DNA of 64,000 nucleotides from Pseudomonas sediminis (GCF_039555755.1 NZ_CP154631.1:4464001-4528000), one strand, 5' to 3'; shown: positions 38,110 through 46,947, counted from the first letter of the stretch. Translations and numbers: made by a program. Notes: generated by a model from the letters alone, not told the origin.

Positions 38110-39398
38110 GGACGCAACAGCGCGGCGGCTGCCTCCGCGTTGGAGGGCAGGTAGAAATGGATATAGCTGGCCGTTAGTCGCCCCAAACGATATACCGACT
38201 CAGCCACCGGCTTGCCGTTCGGGCAGCGGCCACGCACCAGGGGCTGCAAGGGGCTTTCCAGACGCGAGTGATGGTAGCTGTGGCCACGTAGCTCGCCTTC
38301 GGGCAACGTCACTTCCTGCAGGGCCAACGCGGTCAGCCGCGGCTGCAAGGCCGCGCTGCCGCTGAGCAGGCCGAGCATGCGCCCGCTGGCACCTTGCTTG
38401 TCGCGCAGCTCATCGAGCAGATAGAGCATGCCGCCACATTCGGCCAGCAGCGGCTTGCCGGACTGGTGATGGGCGCGAATCGCGTCAGCCATGGCCTGAT
38501 TGCTCTCCAGCTCGGAGAGGTACAACTCGGGGTAACCACCAGGCAGGTACAGACTGTCGACGTCGGGCAAGGCGCTATCGACCAGTGGCGAGAAGTAGCG
38601 CAATTCGGCGCCTAGCGCCTGCAGCAGGTCGAGATTGGCCTGATAAAGGAAGGCGAACGCGGCATCACGCGCCACGCCGATGCGCACGCCATTCAGCAAT
38701 GGCGCAGGTTCATCGAACTGCGGCGCGGCGAAGCTCACCGCTGGCGGCAGGTCGACGTTGGCGCTGGCGGCCAGGGCATCGGCGGCGGCGTCCAGGCGCG
38801 CATCCAGATCGGCCAACTCGCCCGCCTGCACCAGCCCCAGATGGCGGCTGGGCAATTCCACCGCGGCACTGCGCGGCAAGGCGCCGAACCAGTGGATGCT
38901 GGGCGGCAGGGCATCGCGCAGGATATCGCCATGGCGCGTGCTGGCGACGCGGTTGCCGAGCACCCCGGCAAAGGGCAGATCCGGCTGGAAGGTAGCCAGA
39001 CCGTGGGCCAGCGCACCGAAGGTCTGCGCCATGGCCGCACCGTCGATAACCCCAAGCACCGGCACGCCGAAATGACGCGCCAGGTCGGCCGCCGACGGCT
39101 TACCGTCGAACAACCCCATCACCCCTTCGATCAGGATCAGATCAGCCTCGCCAGCGGCCCGCCACAGCAGGCGGCGGCTTTCCGCCTCGCCGACCATGGC
39201 CAGGTCGAGCTGATACACCGGTGCGCCACTGGCACGAGCATGGATCATCGGGTCGAGAAAGTCGGGCCCACATTTGAACACCCGCACCCGCCGTCCCTGG
39301 CGCGTATGCAAACGCGCCAGGGCAGCAGTCACGGTAGTCTTGCCCTGGCCGGAAGCCGGGGCGGCAATCAACAGCGCCGGACAGTGACGTGCTTCCAT
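38106..39398 (-). CDS. cobB: Cobyrinate a,c-diamide synthase
   Basis: A 430-residue ATP/glutamine-dependent amidotransferase acting on the a and c carboxylates of (hydrogeno)cobyrinate. The P-loop is APASGQGKTTVTAALA near residue 13-28, LILIEGVMGLFDGKPSAADLA follows, and the amidotransferase Cys lies in PLLAECGGMLYLLDEL. It overlaps cobO by one base and bluB by four. Confidence 0.95.
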   Translation of the reverse strand: MEARHCPALLIAAPASGQGKTTVTAALARLHTRQGRRVRVFKCGPDFLDPMIHARASGAPVYQLDLAMVGEAESRRLLWRAAGEADLILIEGVMGLFDGKPSAADLARHFGVPVLGVIDGAAMAQTFGALAHGLATFQPDLPFAGVLGNRVASTRHGDILRDALPPSIHWFGALPRSAAVELPSRHLGLVQAGELADLDARLDAAADALAASANVDLPPAVSFAAPQFDEPAPLLNGVRIGVARDAAFAFLYQANLDLLQALGAELRYFSPLVDSALPDVDSLYLPGGYPELYLSELESNQAMADAIRAHHQSGKPLLAECGGMLYLLDELRDKQGASGRMLGLLSGSAALQPRLTALALQEVTLPEGELRGHSYHHSRLESPLQPLVRGRCPNGKPVAESVYRLGRLTASYIHFYLPSNAEAAAALLRP

Positions 39399-40009
39399 CA
39401 GAATTCGATGCCCTTCTGCGCCTTTACCCCGGATTTAAACGCATGCTTGACCAGGCTCATCTCGGTGACCGTGTCGGCCGCCTCGATCATCCCCGGCAAG
39501 GCGCCACGTCCGGTCACCACCACATGCTGCAGCAGCGGCCGAGCCTCGATATCGGCCAGCACTGCGTCTAGTTCGAGATAACCGTGCTTGAGTGCGATGT
39601 TCAGCTCGTCCAGCACCACCAGGCCGACGGTTTCGTCACTGAGCAGACGCCGGGCGACCACCCAGGCTTCCTGCGCCTTGGCGATGTCGCGCTGACGATC
39701 CTGGGTTTCCCAAGTGAAGCCTTCACCCATCACGTGATAGCTGACTTCCTCGGGGAAACGGCGGAAGAAGGTTTCTTCACCGGTGCTGGCCGCCCCCTTG
39801 ATGAACTGCACCACACCGACCTTGAGGCCATGACCGAGCGCACGCGCGACCATACCGAAGGCACTGCTGCTCTTGCCCTTGCCATTGCCGCTGTGCACCA
39901 GCAACAAACCGTATTCGTCCTGGGCCTGGGCAATCTTCTCGTCGATCAGGGCTTTCTTGCGCTGCATGCGCGCCTTGTGGCGGGCATCGCGATCGGTGGA
40001 CTCGCTCAT
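39398..40009 (-). CDS. cobO: Cob(I)yrinic acid a,c-diamide adenosyltransferase
   Basis: A 203-residue adenosyltransferase of the CobA/CobO/BtuR type that attaches the 5'-deoxyadenosyl upper ligand. P-loop GNGKGKSSSAFG near residues 44-55; QFIKGAASTGEE and GLVVLDELNIALKHGYL are family motifs. The start at 40009 has acaggag seven bases upstream. First gene of the cob operon, about 200 bases downstream of the riboswitch. Also called btuR. Confidence 0.95.
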   Translation of the reverse strand: MSESTDRDARHKARMQRKKALIDEKIAQAQDEYGLLLVHSGNGKGKSSSAFGMVARALGHGLKVGVVQFIKGAASTGEETFFRRFPEEVSYHVMGEGFTWETQDRQRDIAKAQEAWVVARRLLSDETVGLVVLDELNIALKHGYLELDAVLADIEARPLLQHVVVTGRGALPGMIEAADTVTEMSLVKHAFKSGVKAQKGIEF

Positions 40010-40207
40010 GCTGTGCTCCTGTACATCAGGCACCCGCGTCGGCTGTCGGTAAACAGTACGAGCAACGATGGGGAGCAGATCGCGATGGTCCGCGCGTCCT
40101 CACCCTGGTGCCAATGGCTGGTCAGGCGAGCGGAAGACAGGAAGCACAACATCCCGGAAAAACCGGAGCGTCGGCCGGACAACGCCCTCCGCGATGCCGT
40201 GAAAATG

Positions 40208-40394
40208 CGACAGGCCGGTCTCCGGGCTTGTGAGCGAACCCAAAGGTTCGGCACCGCGCCTTCCCGTGCAAATACACAGTGGCCTTGAGCGGTGTTTGAC
40301 TCACCTACCGTTGCGGGGGCAGCGCCGGCATTCGGACCGGCTTCCCTGTTTCACCCCATGGCTACCATTCACGGCAACTCGGGGCACCTGAAGC
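40208..40394 (-). promoter_or_regulatory. Cobalamin riboswitch
   Basis: Read on the minus strand, the region begins with the gcttcaggtgcc-type closing element, passes through a conserved gaaacagggaagccggt segment and gctgcccccgcaacggta, contains the B12-box core gccactg, and ends with agaccggcctgtcg. This is the conserved adenosylcobalamin aptamer layout. It should repress the ten-gene cob operon when cobalamin is plentiful. The expression platform lies somewhere in the ~200 bases before cobO. Confidence 0.92.
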
Positions 40395-40403
40395 AAGGCG
40401 CGC

Positions 40404-40433
40404 AGGGTAGAGGCTGGCAGCCCTGCGCGTCAA
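40404..40433 (-). promoter_or_regulatory. Candidate promoter of the cob operon
   Basis: On the minus strand a ttgacg box (40428-40433) and a taccct box (40404-40409) stand 18 bases apart, placing the start of transcription just before the riboswitch. Confidence 0.5.
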
Positions 40434-40445
40434 CGTCGAGACCGC

Positions 40446-40766
40446 TCAATGCCTGGGGGTGAAGCCCGGCGGCTTGCTGGCCAGCCATTCGACGAAGGTG
40501 CGCAGGCGCTCATCACCCAGCAGCGCGTCACGGCTGTTGTAGGTCAGCGCCAGCTCCTTTTCGCTGAACAGCCGGTGAATCTGGTTGTGGCAGGCGCGGC
40601 AGACCCAAAGCGTAGCCGTGATGCGCTCATGACGAGCGAAGCGCTTCTGCACGTAGGTCTTGTCGTGCAGTGCCCTGGGAATCAAATGATGACGCGTCAA
40701 CGCAACGGGCCGCGCGCACAGCTCGCACACCTCGGGCTGAGGCGGTAGGCGAATGGGATCGACCAT
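40446..40766 (-). CDS. HNH-type zinc nuclease-like protein
   Basis: A 106-residue protein with paired cysteines CELC (residues ~14-17) and CRAC, framing ALTRHHLIPRALHDK and HNQIHRLFSEKEL, a compact HNH/zinc arrangement. Function unknown; it could be a nuclease or a nucleic-acid-binding protein. The frame runs upstream over the lipoprotein gene, but the ATG at 40766 begins the family-like sequence and lies 10 bases after the lipoprotein stop, implying cotranscription. Confidence 0.75.
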   Translation of the reverse strand: MVDPIRLPPQPEVCELCARPVALTRHHLIPRALHDKTYVQKRFARHERITATLWVCRACHNQIHRLFSEKELALTYNSRDALLGDERLRTFVEWLASKPPGFTPRH

Positions 40767-40776
40767 GGACAGTAAT

Positions 40777-41301
40777 TCAGGGATTACGCGCGAGCTCTGG
40801 CGTGATGACGCGCTTGGCATCGAGATAGACGCCCTGCCAATAACCGCTGGTGAGGCTGTCCAGGCGCACCGTACCGCCGGTAGAGGGGGCATGCACGAAG
40901 CGGCCGTCGCCGACATAGATGCCGGCATGGCTGACGGCGCGTCCGCCATTGGTGGCAAAGAACACCAGGTCACCACTTTTCAGGGCATCGCGACGGACAT
41001 CTGGGGTGCGCATCGCACTCAGCTCACGCGTCGAACGCGGCAGACTGATACCGGCAGCATCGCGATAAACGTAGCCAATCAGGCCACTGCAGTCGAAACC
41101 GCCTTCCGGGGTATTACCACCATAACGATAGGGCGTACCAACCAGGCCGAGGGCGCGGAACAGCACATCTTCGGCACCACCCTGATAGGACGAAGCAGAG
41201 ACTGGAGGACTATAGATAGGCTGGGGAGAGGGAGCGCGACTACTGCAAGCACTCAGCAGCAGAGCGAGAGCGATGAGGGCAACACGGGTCGTGACGGGCA
41301 T
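40777..41301 (-). CDS. NlpC/P60 peptidoglycan hydrolase, lipoprotein
   Basis: A 174-residue lipoprotein endopeptidase. The lipobox is LLSAC with C19. The NlpC/P60 domain has catalytic C71 in GGFDCSGLIGYVY and H125 in VSHAGIYVGDGRFVHAPS. Such enzymes cleave stem peptides in peptidoglycan. It is a close paralogue of the next upstream gene (41429-42061) and lies 127 bases after it. Confidence 0.92.
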   Translation of the reverse strand: MPVTTRVALIALALLLSACSSRAPSPQPIYSPPVSASSYQGGAEDVLFRALGLVGTPYRYGGNTPEGGFDCSGLIGYVYRDAAGISLPRSTRELSAMRTPDVRRDALKSGDLVFFATNGGRAVSHAGIYVGDGRFVHAPSTGGTVRLDSLTSGYWQGVYLDAKRVITPELARNP

Positions 41302-41428
41302 AAGCGAGGCGATCCTGAGCCTGAATGCGCTCTACTCTGCAGCTTGCAGACAAACGGCGCAACCCTCAGCACCTGCTCAAGGCTGACAAGACAGCCCTTG
41401 AACAGATTCTGCAGTTACGCCGTATGCA

Positions 41429-42061
41429 TCAGTTATGACGCTTGGCAGCGACCTGATCTTCAACCGGAGCCAGGGCAAGGACGCGCTTGGCCTGCAGATA
41501 GCTGCGGTTCCAGTAGCTGTCGTCCAGACTGTCGATGCGCACACCACCACTGCGACTACTGCTGGAGTGGATGAACTGATCATCACCCAGGTAGATGCCG
41601 GCATGACTGACGCGACCACGACCACGATCATTGAACAGGATCAGATCACCCGGTTCCAGATCGGCGCGCGCCACCTTCGGCGCATCGAGGTTGATCAGCT
41701 CACGCGTGGAACGCGGCAGTTCCAGGCCGACTTCCTCGCGGAACAGGTAGCCGACAAAACCGCTGCAATCGAAACCAGACTGTACCGAGCTACCGCCGTA
41801 GCGATAACGGGTACCGATCAGCGAACGCCCGAGATCGAGCAGGCTGTCGGCCAGTTGCGGCATTTCATAGGGTTGATCGTCGATCAGCGCGTTGATCTCA
41901 TCATCGGCAGGTTCATCCTGCTCGATCATCAGGCGAGTCACAGGTTCGACTGCTGCATCGCTGATCGGTTGCTGCGGCTGCGTCTGCGGCGCATGGCCGG
42001 CACAGGCAGCGAGAAAGACTGTAAGTGCAATAGGCACGAGGGGTGCGAAGCGTTTTAGCAT
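41429..42061 (-). CDS. NlpC/P60 peptidoglycan hydrolase, lipoprotein
   Basis: A 210-residue paralogue of the downstream gene with an extra ~45-residue acidic linker after the lipobox (FLAAC, C20). The domain shows SGFDCSGFVGYLFREEVGLELPRSTREL and VSHAGIYLGDDQFIHSSSS with the catalytic Cys and His. The ATG at 42061 begins the signal sequence MLKRFAPLVPIALTVF; the frame continues 22 codons upstream. Confidence 0.92.
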   Translation of the reverse strand: MLKRFAPLVPIALTVFLAACAGHAPQTQPQQPISDAAVEPVTRLMIEQDEPADDEINALIDDQPYEMPQLADSLLDLGRSLIGTRYRYGGSSVQSGFDCSGFVGYLFREEVGLELPRSTRELINLDAPKVARADLEPGDLILFNDRGRGRVSHAGIYLGDDQFIHSSSSRSGGVRIDSLDDSYWNRSYLQAKRVLALAPVEDQVAAKRHN

Positions 42062-42176
42062 GGGCACGACCGTGTCGAGTGAATTTAACAAGTCCGCGAC
42101 TATGCCCTCTACCAAGCCCATTTGCAAATTCTATCGACAGAATTGTGACTCAGTGGTCTCGCCATTTCATCTAAAG

Positions 42177-42202
42177 CGCCCAACCATCTGCATGGTCGGG
42201 CG
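42177..42202 (-). terminator. Candidate terminator downstream of moeA
   Basis: Arms of 11 bp with one mismatch (42177-42187 and 42192-42202) and a 4-base loop, ten bases after the moeA stop. The minus-strand tail has only a short cttta. Confidence 0.5.
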
Positions 42203-42212
42203 ACTCGGAAAC

Positions 42213-43430
42213 CTAGCCGAGAATCTCGCTGAGCGGAATGAAACGCAACATATCTCCCTCGGCCAGCGTACTGCCTTCCATGACCTCGGCCAAGCCTTCT
42301 GCCCAGGCGGCGCTGCGCAAAACGCCAGAACTCTGGTTGGCGTAAGGCACCACACGCCCCTGCTCCAGACGCGCCCGCAGGTACTCGCGGCGCATGCCCG
42401 GCTTGCGCCAGGTAAAACCTGCCGGTACCGCGAAGCCCAACGGCTCGACCCGCTGAACGCCAAGACGACACAAAATATAAGGACGCGCCAGCAGTCCGAA
42501 GGTAACCAGTGTCGAAGCAGGGTTGCCCGGCAGACCTATTACCGGAACCCCCTGATAATGACCGAAGGTCAGCGGCTTACCCGGCTTGATCGCCAGCTTC
42601 CACAGCGCCAGTTCGCCCGCCTCACGCAGGGCTATGCCAAGGAAATCCGCCTCCCCCACCGAAACGCCACCCGTGGAGAGAATCAGATCGACCTCGCCCA
42701 AGGCCCCCAGCGCTTCGCGGGTACGCTGCAGATCATCGGGCAAGATGCCCGCATCCACAACGCTGCAGCCCAGCCGCTGCAACCAGGCAATCAGCAGACG
42801 CCGATTGCTGTTGTAGATCTGCCCCGGGCCAAGCGCCTGACCTGGCTCTACCAGTTCGTCGCCAGTAGACAGCACCGCAACGCGCAGACGCCGGCGCACC
42901 GAAAGCTGCGCCGCCCCCAAAGACGCCGCCAACCCTAGCTCGATAGGCCCCAGGCGCGTACCGGCTGGCAACACACCTTCGCCTACGCGGGTTTCCTGAC
43001 CTTGAGCTCGAACGTTCTGGCCAATTTTCAGCGGCTCACGGAAGTGCACCCGCCCCGCCTCATCCAGCTCGACGTTCTCCTGCATTTCGACGGTATCGGC
43101 ACCTGCAGGCAGCGGCGCACCGGTGAAGATGCGCGCACAGGTACCCGGCTGCAGGGGCGCAGGCGCAGCACCAGCCTGAATACGCTGACTGACCGGCAGA
43201 GGCTGGCCGCTCCAATCAGCCAGGCGCAGCGCATAACCGTCCATGGCGCTGTTGGCCCAGGGCGGCAGATCCAGAGCCGCGATCAGCGGCTCAGCCAGCA
43301 CCCGGCCATCGGCGTCGGCCAGCGCCACCTGTTCGGTCTGCTCGATGGGCGCCGCCTCTGCCAAAGCCAGCAGGCGCTCCAGCGCCGCCTCCATCGGCAA
43401 CAGTCCGGGATGATCGCAACAGGTAGTCAT
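42213..43430 (-). CDS. moeA: Molybdopterin molybdenumtransferase
   Basis: A 405-residue enzyme that inserts molybdate into adenylated molybdopterin. N-terminal LDLPPWANSAMDGYALR is the MoeA signature; the central domain shows VLSTGDELVEPGQ, QIYNSNRRLL and DLILSTGGVSVGEADF; a C-terminal beta domain follows. It overlaps moaB by four bases. Confidence 0.95.
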   Translation of the reverse strand: MTTCCDHPGLLPMEAALERLLALAEAAPIEQTEQVALADADGRVLAEPLIAALDLPPWANSAMDGYALRLADWSGQPLPVSQRIQAGAAPAPLQPGTCARIFTGAPLPAGADTVEMQENVELDEAGRVHFREPLKIGQNVRAQGQETRVGEGVLPAGTRLGPIELGLAASLGAAQLSVRRRLRVAVLSTGDELVEPGQALGPGQIYNSNRRLLIAWLQRLGCSVVDAGILPDDLQRTREALGALGEVDLILSTGGVSVGEADFLGIALREAGELALWKLAIKPGKPLTFGHYQGVPVIGLPGNPASTLVTFGLLARPYILCRLGVQRVEPLGFAVPAGFTWRKPGMRREYLRARLEQGRVVPYANQSSGVLRSAAWAEGLAEVMEGSTLAEGDMLRFIPLSEILG

Positions 43431-43966
43431 CCGCGCGTCTCGCAGGCGCCCACCTGCTTCAGATGCGGCACGAAGTTGCAGGGACGATGGCGCGCATCCA
43501 GTTGCTCACCGAGGATGCCGTCCCAGGCAGTGCGACAGGCATTGGTCGAGCCCGGCAGGCAGCACACCAGGGTGCCGTTGGCCAGACCGGCCAGCGCGCG
43601 CGACTGGATGCTAGAAGTGCCGATATCGGCCACGGAGATCTGCCGGAACAACTCGCCGAAACCATCGACCTGCTTGTCCAGCAGGCAGGCGACCGCTTCC
43701 GGCGTGCTGTCACGTCCAGTGAAACCGGTACCGCCGGTGATCACCACCACCTGCACCTGATCCTCGGCGATCCAGGTCGCTACCTGGGCGCGGATCTTGT
43801 AGAGATCATCCTTGAGCAGAACGCGAGCGGCCAACTGGTGGCCAGCGGCGGTCAGGCGGTCGACCAGCAGTTGACCCGAGGTGTCGGTCTCCAACGTGCG
43901 TGTGTCGCTAACGGTCAGCACGGCAATGTTCAGCGGCACGAAAACCGCATCGGCCTTGTGGTTCAT
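43427..43966 (-). CDS. moaB: Molybdenum cofactor biosynthesis protein B
   Basis: A 179-residue MoaB/MogA-type molybdopterin adenylyltransferase domain: [37 protein letters not shown] and [17 protein letters not shown] start at 43966, the second in-frame ATG, because it begins the family sequence; the ATG at 43975 is possible. It is divergent from mobA with about 70 bp between starts. Confidence 0.92.
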   Translation of the reverse strand: MNHKADAVFVPLNIAVLTVSDTRTLETDTSGQLLVDRLTAAGHQLAARVLLKDDLYKIRAQVATWIAEDQVQVVVITGGTGFTGRDSTPEAVACLLDKQVDGFGELFRQISVADIGTSSIQSRALAGLANGTLVCCLPGSTNACRTAWDGILGEQLDARHRPCNFVPHLKQVGACETRG

Positions 43967-44034
43967 GGCAGGCATCCAATTGGGAGAGAATGAGCGCTGT
44001 TATATCACACAGACTGTCTTCGGAGACCGCCCGC

Positions 44035-44625
44035 ATGCCCGTATCCAACCCGCTACTCCCCTGCTCGGTGCTGCTGCTTTCCGGCGGCCGAGGCCAGCGC
44101 ATGGGTGGCCGCGACAAGGGCTTGCTGGACTGGCGCGGCCGCCCACTGATCGCCTGGTTGCATGACCTGACCAGACCCTTGAGCGACGACCTGATCATCT
44201 CCTGTAACCGCAACACCGAGCGCTATGCGCCTTATGCCGACCAACTGGTCACCGACGAGGATCAGGATTTTCAGGGCCCACTGGCTGGTATCCGCGCCGG
44301 CATGGCTGCGGCACGCCATGAGCAAATGCTAGTCCTGCCCTGCGACGCCCCGCTGGTCGACCACGCGCTGATCGAGTCGCTGCTGGCGCACGCGGGGCCC
44401 CAACCGGTGGTGATTCGCCAGGGCAACTACTGGCAACCGTTGTTCTGCCTGCTGCCGACACGACTGAAAGACGACCTGGAACGCGCATGGCAATCCGGAG
44501 AACGCAGCCCGCAGCGCTGGTTCGGTAAATTAGCGCCCATCGCTGTCGACTGCCCCATAGAGGATGCACGACTGGCCAACCTCAATACGCCGGAAACCTT
44601 GGCGAGTCACGCCCCTTCGCACTGA
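44035..44625 (+). CDS. mobA: Molybdenum cofactor guanylyltransferase
   Basis: A 196-residue nucleotidyltransferase that adds GMP to molybdopterin to form MGD. The nucleotide loop is [23 protein letters not shown], and [12 protein letters not shown] and [10 protein letters not shown] are typical. Start at 44035 with a ggag upstream; the open frame begins 15 codons earlier. It is followed after 87 bases by a small lipoprotein gene. Confidence 0.94.
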   Translation: MPVSNPLLPCSVLLLSGGRGQRMGGRDKGLLDWRGRPLIAWLHDLTRPLSDDLIISCNRNTERYAPYADQLVTDEDQDFQGPLAGIRAGMAAARHEQMLVLPCDAPLVDHALIESLLAHAGPQPVVIRQGNYWQPLFCLLPTRLKDDLERAWQSGERSPQRWFGKLAPIAVDCPIEDARLANLNTPETLASHAPSH

Positions 44626-44712
44626 AACACCACGCACTCAGCGGAACTCATACGACAGTTTTACGTCTGAGCGAGGGTATAGCCCCATCTTTTGTACTCA
44701 AGGAGACAGACC

Positions 44713-44934
44713 ATGAACCAACGGATAATCCCCGCCCTGCTTATGACGATCGGCCTCGCTGTACTGGCCGGCTGCTCCTCGCCGTCGGTAATCACGCTGA
44801 ATGACGGCCGTGAGATCCAGACCGTGGACAAGCCCAAATTCGATGAAGAATCCGGCTTCTACGAGTTCGAACAGCTCGACGGCAAACGCGCCACGATCAA
44901 CAAAGATCAGGTGCAAACCGTCAAGGAGCTCTGA
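44713..44934 (+). CDS. YgdI/YgdR-type small lipoprotein
   Basis: A 73-residue lipoprotein with lipobox VLAGC (C21) and a small beta domain (VITLNDGREIQTVDKPKFDEESGFYEFEQLDGKRATINKDQVQTV), the YgdI/YgdR SH3-like fold. Function unknown. Strong aaggag ribosome site. A terminator follows. Confidence 0.9.
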   Translation: MNQRIIPALLMTIGLAVLAGCSSPSVITLNDGREIQTVDKPKFDEESGFYEFEQLDGKRATINKDQVQTVKEL

Positions 44935-44976
44935 GGCAACAGCCTGAGCGCCCATATCGGCCGGACAGATGGATGA

Positions 44977-45013
44977 TACGAGTCGACAACCGGGTTGCCG
45001 ACTCGTAGTTTTT
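44977..45013 (+). terminator. Rho-independent terminator
   Basis: Arms tacgagtcg / cgactcgta (44977-44985, 44999-45007), extended inward by caac/gttg with one mismatch, are followed by gttttttt. It ends the small lipoprotein transcript. Confidence 0.85.
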
Positions 45014-45027
45014 TTCGGGCTAACCCC

Positions 45028-45055
45028 TTGTGCGGTAAAAGTTTTTCGGTAGAAT
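45028..45055 (+). promoter_or_regulatory. tRNA-Pro promoter
   Basis: A ttgtgc box (45028-45033) and tagaat box (45050-45055) are 16 bases apart, ten bases before the tRNA. The same tagaat hexamer precedes the initiator tRNAs. Confidence 0.6.
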
Positions 45056-45065
45056 ACGCGGCATT

Positions 45066-45142
45066 CGGAGTGTAGCGCAGCTTGGTAGCGCGTCTCGTTC
45101 GGGACGAGAAGGTCGCAGGTTCGAATCCTGTCTCTCCGACCA
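45066..45142 (+). tRNA. tRNA-Pro(CGG)
   Basis: A 77-base cloverleaf: acceptor stem cggagtg/ctctccg, D stem gcgc, anticodon stem tctcg/cgaga with loop ttcggga giving anticodon CGG, TpsiC loop ttcgaat, and an encoded CCA end. The acceptor stem has a T-T apposition at positions 6-67. Confidence 0.97.
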
Positions 45143-45147
45143 AATCA

Positions 45148-45176
45148 AAAACCCGCCTTAATCGGCGGGTTTTTTA
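45148..45176 (+). terminator. tRNA-Pro terminator
   Basis: Arms aacccgcc and ggcgggtt around a short loop, then tttttt, beginning about eight bases after the tRNA. Confidence 0.85.
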
Positions 45177-45204
45177 TTGGCTGCGTTTTGTCGAACTGAC
45201 TCTC

Positions 45205-45441
45205 TCAACTCAGAAAGGCCACCACCTGCTCGGCATCGAATGGCCAGTTCAGCTCGCGGCCATTATCGCAACGGCGCAATACCGGAATACGCAATCCGTA
45301 TTGCTCGACCATCCCCTCATGCTCGGCAATGTCGATCAACTCGACCAACAGGCCATTCTCGACGAATGGCATGAGCAACGCCTCGGCCACCTCGCAAAGA
45401 TGGCAGCCCAGGGTTCCGAAAAGTTGGCATTCAGGCATCAT
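45205..45441 (-). CDS. Glutaredoxin-family protein
   Basis: A 78-residue thioredoxin-fold protein with the redox pair CHLC (residues ~13-16) in FGTLGCHLCEVAEALL and the cis-Pro in YGLRIPVL. It belongs to the DUF836/YruB-type glutaredoxin-like group. Two consecutive ATG codons can start it (45441, 45438). Its ribosome-binding aggt lies within the 3' arm of a perfect 8-bp hairpin. Confidence 0.88.
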   Translation of the reverse strand: MMPECQLFGTLGCHLCEVAEALLMPFVENGLLVELIDIAEHEGMVEQYGLRIPVLRRCDNGRELNWPFDAEQVVAFLS

Positions 45442-45443
45442 GA

Positions 45444-45470
45444 GCGCACCTCACTATCAGCAAGGTGCGC
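45444..45470 (-). promoter_or_regulatory. Hairpin covering the glutaredoxin ribosome site
   Basis: Perfect arms gcgcacct (45444-45451) and aggtgcgc (45463-45470). On the minus-strand RNA the aggt nearest the start is in the 3' arm, seven to nine bases before the ATG. It could block translation or end the upstream DUF5610 transcript. Confidence 0.5.
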
Positions 45471-45489
45471 AGTTTAACACCGGCGATAA

Positions 45490-46629
45490 TCAGCTCGCGT
45501 TAGCGTCCTTGCCAGGCTGACCAGCGATCAGCGACTGCAGGCCATCGAGCAGACTGCGGTTGAGGCTGTCAGCCTTCTCCAGGCGCGGCAAATCGAAGCG
45601 CTCATCGAGCGAGAAGCCGCCCTTGAGCAGTTCCTTGAGCATGCCGCCAGCGTCCTGCGCCAGATCACCGGCACTGCGCAGCGCATCGAGCAGACCCTGA
45701 GCATATTCCTGCAACCCGGCATTGACTGCACTGGCGCCCTGCCCAGCCACCGCGCCATAGGCATCGGTGGCCTGACGCACAGTGGTCTGGGTCAGACGCA
45801 GCGACATCGAAGCCAATTGCTCACCATCCATATCCAGCGCCATGGCGCGATCAAAGGCGCCTGTCAGGTCACCGGCGTAGAACTTGTCGGAGAGATCCTG
45901 AACCTGGCTGAAGAGCTTCTCCAACGCCTTGATCTCGTCGTCGTCCAACTCACCTTCGACATCCACCTGCCAGACGCCGATACGCATGCTGCCAGACTGG
46001 CTGCTGCCCACCACACTGGTGGACTTACCATCGCCGGAGGCGGCAAAACTGCTCTGCGACCAGCTGGCGGAAGCCTGCGCCACGGAAATGCGCAGGCGGT
46101 CACCATCGCGAGTAGTGACGGATAAATCGAAGGTTTCCGCCAGCGCGCTGAAACGCTCGCTATAACCAGCCACCGCCACCTTGTCTGAACTGCTCGAAGC
46201 AGCACTGCCGAAACGCTTGTCGAGATCGCCGAAGCCATCCTGAATACGCTTGTAGGTATCGTCGATATCGCTAGCCACCTGCCCCTTGAGCACGCCCATG
46301 CCATCGAGAATCTTGCGTGCCTCGGCAAAACCCTTCTCGACGCCATCACGCGCCTGGGACAACAGCTTGTCCAGCTTGGCCGGGTCAGCGCCTGCCGCGG
46401 CCTCGCTTTGCAGGCGCTGCTCGATAAAACCCAGAATCCGCCCAGCCACTTTCTCCGGGGTGTAGTCATCACGTGTTCCGGACAACGAGCCGGCCGGCAC
46501 GCCGAGCTTCTCGGCGAGGCGATTGGCCAAGGTGGCTTGGGCATCGGCGCTATTGCTGCGCGCCGCCATGGACTGGCTGGCCTGCGCGGCACGGGAAGCG
46601 GCGGAGCTGAGTGAGTTCAGAGGATTCAT
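45490..46629 (-). CDS. DUF5610-domain protein
   Basis: A 379-residue, Ala/Ser/Asp-rich protein without signal peptide or membrane segment. Residues ~40-145 (KLGVPAGSLSGTRDDYTPEKVAGRILGFIEQRL...) match the DUF5610 region of pseudomonads; the remainder is a beta segment (RFSALAETFDLSVTTRDGDRLRISV) and amphipathic helices. Function unknown. The ATG at 46629 begins MNPLNSLSSAASRAAQ; the frame continues 15 codons upstream. Confidence 0.8.
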   Translation of the reverse strand: MNPLNSLSSAASRAAQASQSMAARSNSADAQATLANRLAEKLGVPAGSLSGTRDDYTPEKVAGRILGFIEQRLQSEAAAGADPAKLDKLLSQARDGVEKGFAEARKILDGMGVLKGQVASDIDDTYKRIQDGFGDLDKRFGSAASSSSDKVAVAGYSERFSALAETFDLSVTTRDGDRLRISVAQASASWSQSSFAASGDGKSTSVVGSSQSGSMRIGVWQVDVEGELDDDEIKALEKLFSQVQDLSDKFYAGDLTGAFDRAMALDMDGEQLASMSLRLTQTTVRQATDAYGAVAGQGASAVNAGLQEYAQGLLDALRSAGDLAQDAGGMLKELLKGGFSLDERFDLPRLEKADSLNRSLLDGLQSLIAGQPGKDANAS

Positions 46630-46947
46630 GGCCGGGTACCTGAATAGGTTATCTGCCGACCTTAGCGGCCGCACACAGGCAAGCTTTAACCTTTATCGAC
46701 CAACGGTTGTCGATTTTTCTCAGCTCGATTGTGCTCCAGCGAAATTTTCCCGATCAATGGCCAGCCGCCGAAAATCCCTGATAAGCACGACCTAGAGCCC
46801 ACGGCTGTTTACGCTCCGGCTCCACCCAAGGCTCGACAGACTAAAGTCTTACAGTCGACTCGCAGGCGAAATGCTTTATTTCGTCGCGCCGTAACTGGCT
46901 GGTCACTTCGTGGCCAACCTGCTTATAACAACGAGGAGACAACAATA

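Noticed and set aside
44907..45143. Small minus-strand frame beginning [12 protein letters not shown]
   Set aside because: This sequence is the well-known false ORF read antisense through a tRNA; here it covers the tRNA-Pro gene.
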